Source: Armatimonadaceae bacterium (GTDB lineage: Bacteria; Armatimonadota; Armatimonadia; Armatimonadales; Armatimonadaceae). From it: 64,000 bases of DNA. Positions 61,580 through 64,000 of the stretch are shown here, in pieces; the first letter of the stretch is position 1; each line of letters begins with the position of its first letter. The notes beneath the pieces are model-generated. The model was not told the origin of the DNA. It did not search any database and was given only the letters and a program-made list of their open reading frames with translations. The translations under genes were made by a program, and so were the position numbers. The stretch covers positions 40,140-104,139 of the forward strand of contig JAUJOK010000015.1 in assembly GCA_030447685.1 (NCBI GenBank). The letters are read 5' to 3'.

Positions 61580-62329
61580 ATGGCTGCTTTACCTTCCGTG
61601 CGTGCCACGTTAGCGGAGCGATTTCTTTTCAATTTCCGTATGCCGCCAGAGTCCCTGGCGAATTTTCTTCCGCCAGTTCCTTGGCTCGTTCCGCAGTCAA
61701 TTAATGGTTATGGTGTGGTTTCGTTTTGCCTATTAGACCTGAGAAACATCACCGTCGCTCCGCTTCCTACTGTGGCTGGCGCTCCACTTCCTACTGTGGC
61801 TGGTTTGACCAGCATCAGTTGTGCGCCACGTTACGCAGTTCTGGATATATCACAAGACCTCCCTTCGCCTGCGGTGTTCGTCACCGAACGGCAAACCAAT
61901 TCCGCTTTCGGAGCATGGTTCACCTCTTTGGGCTTTTCTGCGCCACATCCCTATGTTGAGGTGGATATTCGTCAGGAGAATGACGACACCAAGCTTCACA
62001 TTAACGAGTCGAATGCGAGCGCGTTTTCTGCCTCCGTCCGTCCTACACAGGAAGTACAATCAGAACTGTTCTCGTCCGCAATAGCTTTTGCCGCCTTCAT
62101 TGCCCAGGGTGTTTCCAGTTACGGTCTATCTCGACATTGTGGCCGCCTGACCAAGATGGACTTGCACAAGGAGGACGCTGATTACGAGCCATTGGAAGCC
62201 CGCTACGTGCATGGCCCTCTTGTGGAGCAATGGCAAGCCGCAGGTGCTGTTTTTGACAGCGCGTTTCGCACCAGTGGCGGGCGCTACGAGTGGTCCTATC
62301 ATGGCTTGACTGAAGGCTCCAAAGGTTAA
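61580..62329 (+). CDS. DUF2071 (YqjF-like / acetoacetate decarboxylase-fold) protein
   Basis: 249 aa. Opening ERFLFNFRMPPESLANFLPP and GVVSFCLLDLRNIT match DUF2071 proteins, whose fold resembles acetoacetate decarboxylase; catalytic residues are not established. An in-frame duplication gives APLPTVAGAPLPTVAG. Codons are more AT-rich than the neighbours, suggesting recent transfer. Good ribosome site TAGGAGA at about 61565. Confidence 0.75.
   Translation: MAALPSVRATLAERFLFNFRMPPESLANFLPPVPWLVPQSINGYGVVSFCLLDLRNITVAPLPTVAGAPLPTVAGLTSISCAPRYAVLDISQDLPSPAVFVTERQTNSAFGAWFTSLGFSAPHPYVEVDIRQENDDTKLHINESNASAFSASVRPTQEVQSELFSSAIAFAAFIAQGVSSYGLSRHCGRLTKMDLHKEDADYEPLEARYVHGPLVEQWQAAGAVFDSAFRTSGGRYEWSYHGLTEGSKG
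61757..61804 (+). repeat. 24-bp in-frame tandem duplication in the DUF2071 gene
   Basis: Copies 61757-61780 and 61781-61804 differ at two positions and encode APLPTVAG twice. Two differences imply it is not brand new. Confidence 0.9.
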
Positions 62330-62426
62330 GCTGTTCAAGAAGTATGGTCTATTGAGCGCTGGTGCGGTTTGAACGCGTGCCTTACAGCAAACCGATAAAA
62401 ATGAGCAGAGGAACGCGAGGTGCAAA

Positions 62427-62660
62427 ATGGCAACCGCCCAGGTAACTTTGACGGAATCAGAAACGCAGGCTATCCAAGCCCTGAGCCAAAGCAAAGGCAA
62501 GACGCAGGAAGAGATACTGCATGAGGCTGTCCAGCAGTTTTTGGCGCAGCATAAAGCAGAAAGCCGGTTAGCTGCTTTGCAGCAGGCACGGGGCATCTGG
62601 CAGGGGCGGCAAGACTTACCCGATCTTACCGAACTCAGGGATGAATGGAACCGGTTTTAG
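62427..62660 (+). CDS. Antitoxin-like small protein (VapB partner)
   Basis: 77 aa. The N-terminal half (ATAQVTLTESETQAIQALSQSKGKT) has a ribbon-helix-helix-like strand then helix, suited to DNA binding; the C-terminal half with RGIWQGRQDLPDLTELRDEW is the type of tail that wraps a PIN toxin. It overlaps the PIN gene by 16 bases. Probably neutralises the toxin and represses the operon. Confidence 0.75.
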   Translation: MATAQVTLTESETQAIQALSQSKGKTQEEILHEAVQQFLAQHKAESRLAALQQARGIWQGRQDLPDLTELRDEWNRF

Positions 62661-63052
62661 AACCCATGCCTGAGCTTTTGCTCATTGACACGGATGTCAT
62701 TGTTGACTATTTGCGCGGTCAAGCGGATGCTGTGTCGTATATGGAAGGTCTCAATGATCCTCTTTTAATTTCGGCAGTTACTGTAGCGGAACTTTATTTC
62801 GGCGTGCGTGAGGGGGATGAGCGTACGGCACTGGATAAGTTTATTTCGGCCTTTGGGTTGGTTCCGGTGGATGAAGCGATTGCGGTCAAAGGCGGGTTAT
62901 ATCGTCGAGATTACCGCAAAAGTCACGGTGTCGGTTTAGCCGATGCGCTAATTGCGGCTACTGCCGAAGTTAGAGGCGCGACTTTGGTTACATTGAACAA
63001 GAAGCACTTCCCCATGCTGGCCTCGATTACTGTCCCCTACACCAAAACTTGA
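62645..63052 (+). CDS. vapC: VapC-type PIN-domain ribonuclease toxin
   Basis: 135 aa; an internal ATG at 62669 (MPELLLIDTDVIVDYL) may be the real start. PIN-domain acidic residues: LIDTDVIVDYL, SAVTVAELYFGV, GVGLADALIAATA and TLVTLNKKHF. VapC toxins cut tRNA or rRNA when the antitoxin is lost. Lower GC than flanking genes. Confidence 0.92.
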   Translation: MEPVLEPMPELLLIDTDVIVDYLRGQADAVSYMEGLNDPLLISAVTVAELYFGVREGDERTALDKFISAFGLVPVDEAIAVKGGLYRRDYRKSHGVGLADALIAATAEVRGATLVTLNKKHFPMLASITVPYTKT

Positions 63053-63096
63053 CCAACAATCGGCTGACCTCGACCGGGATAGCAGTGCCGTGTAAA

Positions 63097-63129
63097 GCCC
63101 CGTCAGGGTTACTATCACCCGGACGGGGC
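63097..63129. terminator. Hairpin between vapC and the Ro60 gene
   Basis: GCCCCGTC (63097-63104) pairs with GACGGGGC (63122-63129) and an inner AGGGT/ACCC stem extends it. It lies between converging genes and can end either; no long T-run. Confidence 0.6.
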
Positions 63130-63154
63130 CAGTGTCTCCTTTGCCCTTCCTTTA

Positions 63155-64000
63155 TCAGCGCGCAAAGTCGCTGAGTAGCTGCGGCGTCGCTGTGTCAAAG
63201 CCGACAACGTCGAGCATACCGCCGTCGTCCGGGTCGGCGATGCTGAAGGCGTTGGCTACCATACCGCAGACGATCAGCTTCGCCGGGATGCCCATCCGCT
63301 CCCGGTACTCGCGCAGGGCCTGTACCGGATGAATGCTGCCGTGCCACGTCTCCGAATCCGTGTAGACGACGAAGGCATCCGCCTCGACCTTGTTCTTCAG
63401 CGCCCAGACCATCGGCAGAGCGCAGTCGGTGCCGCCAAATGGCAGGCCGCTCACCGTCTTCACCACGTCATCCAGGCGCTGACGCGGCGAGATCGAGAGC
63501 GGCGTCAGGCCGGACGTGCCGCCCCACTGCCCGCCAAGGCTGTTGCCGGACGAGGTGAAGGCGACCATCCGGTAGTCCTTCTCCGTCGCCGCCGTCACCA
63601 GCGCCATCGCCGCCGAAGCGACGCGCGGCGTCAGACCCGGCACGCCCGCGATGGTTCCGCACTCCATGGAGCCGGAAACATCCAGCGCCAGCAGCCACCG
63701 CTTACCGGTCGGCTTGACGTTCTGGAACGAGGCGTAGAACGCCCGGTCCAGCGCGTCCACCACCTTCGCAATCGGCTTCCAGGTGTTCTGGCCCCGCTCG
63801 CCCCGGCCCTGCGCGTAGGTCTTGAGCGCCGACAGCACGGCGATAGGATGCACGCGCGCCGTCCGCAGACGGTTGGCGTCCGTGATCTTCTCGACGATGC
63901 GCTCCACACCCGCGTACTCATCGAGCACCCCGACACGGGTCATCGTCGCCAGATTCCGCAGAAGCGCCGTCAGGGGCATGTCGCTGTCCAGCAGCGCCCG
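63155..64000 (-). CDS. Ro60-like RNA-binding protein, TROVE/vWA (5' end outside window)
   Basis: Frame open to the window edge (281 codons seen). The end of the TROVE HEAT-ring is LPLTALLRNLATMTRVG-like (PLTALLRNLATMTRVGVLD), KTYAQGRGERGQNTW, then a vWA domain with MIDAS sequence LLALDVSGSMECG, TSSGNSL and FGGTDCALPM. Bacterial Ro60 (Rsr) binds Y-RNA-like transcripts and, with nucleases, takes part in RNA quality control and rRNA maturation under stress. Any Y RNA is likely to lie upstream, beyond 64000. Confidence 0.93.
   Translation of the reverse strand, partial: RALLDSDMPLTALLRNLATMTRVGVLDEYAGVERIVEKITDANRLRTARVHPIAVLSALKTYAQGRGERGQNTWKPIAKVVDALDRAFYASFQNVKPTGKRWLLALDVSGSMECGTIAGVPGLTPRVASAAMALVTAATEKDYRMVAFTSSGNSLGGQWGGTSGLTPLSISPRQRLDDVVKTVSGLPFGGTDCALPMVWALKNKVEADAFVVYTDSETWHGSIHPVQALREYRERMGIPAKLIVCGMVANAFSIADPDDGGMLDVVGFDTATPQLLSDFAR

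Noticed and set aside
63053..63154. Y-RNA gene next to Ro60
   Set aside because: The only structure is a short hairpin better explained as a terminator between converging genes; no tRNA-like module is seen.

Overview
The window is 64 kb of GC-rich, densely packed bacterial chromosome. The mixture of genes fits a free-living heterotroph of the Armatimonadota or a neighbouring phylum: a copper-amine-oxidase-type stalk protein, MotAB, many Gfo/Idh and sugar-isomerase TIM-barrel proteins, a GH2 enzyme, GHL10 and neutral-ceramidase-like hydrolases, and secreted HEAT/cytochrome proteins. This placement is inferred from gene content only. No rRNA is present. The cell makes peptidoglycan (murB) and is probably motile (motAB).

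Layout. 0-10.5 kb: MoxR end, tatD, a ParB-family gene, a membrane glycosyltransferase overlapping pyrF, two sugar-isomerase-like genes and a large GH2. 10.5-19.4 kb (minus strand): a DoxX protein, a HEAT protein and an oxidative pentose phosphate block gnd-zwf-(secreted 911-aa unknown)-zwf, followed by a second doxX interrupted by an amber codon and divergent from an hxlR regulator. 20-24 kb (minus): two TPR/membrane paralogues, a peroxiredoxin and a second glycosyltransferase. 24-28 kb: tRNA-Leu and tRNA-Gly, then tig-clpP-clpX. 28-35 kb: a broken PAS/PP2C phosphatase, an amidohydrolase, then sucC and sucD separated by a Gfo/Idh gene, a Thg1-like 3'-5' polymerase and a small acidic protein. 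35-45 kb: SIMPL protein, stalk protein, motAB, tRNA-Asn, frameshifted murB, DUF2231/cytochrome protein, DinB, phosphoribosyltransferase, YpfJ-type metallopeptidase, GHL10 hydrolase and extradiol-type dioxygenase. 45.5-46.8 kb: a scar made of a decayed tricorn-protease gene joined to an IS630-family remnant. 47-61 kb: a HEAT/c-type cytochrome protein, then a sugar/sugar-acid catabolic region (HpcH aldolase, Gfo/Idh proteins, ceramidase-like, PIG-L, MOP-like exporter, serine hydrolase, ABC sugar importer without ATPase). 61.5-63 kb: a lower-GC patch with a DUF2071 gene and a VapBC-type pair. The window ends in a Ro60 (TROVE/vWA) gene.

Three themes recur. First, at least seven loci carry frame breaks or a premature stop, including the normally essential murB, so assembly indels and real decay must be separated. 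Second, short GC-rich palindromes and small inverted repeats sit between genes and have supplied codons at the start, end or middle of several proteins (tatD, the first glycosyltransferase, the amidohydrolase). Third, RNA-repair and quality-control functions (Thg1-like, Ro60, ClpXP, trigger factor) and quinone/thiol-stress functions (HxlR/DoxX, peroxiredoxin, dioxygenase) are well represented.
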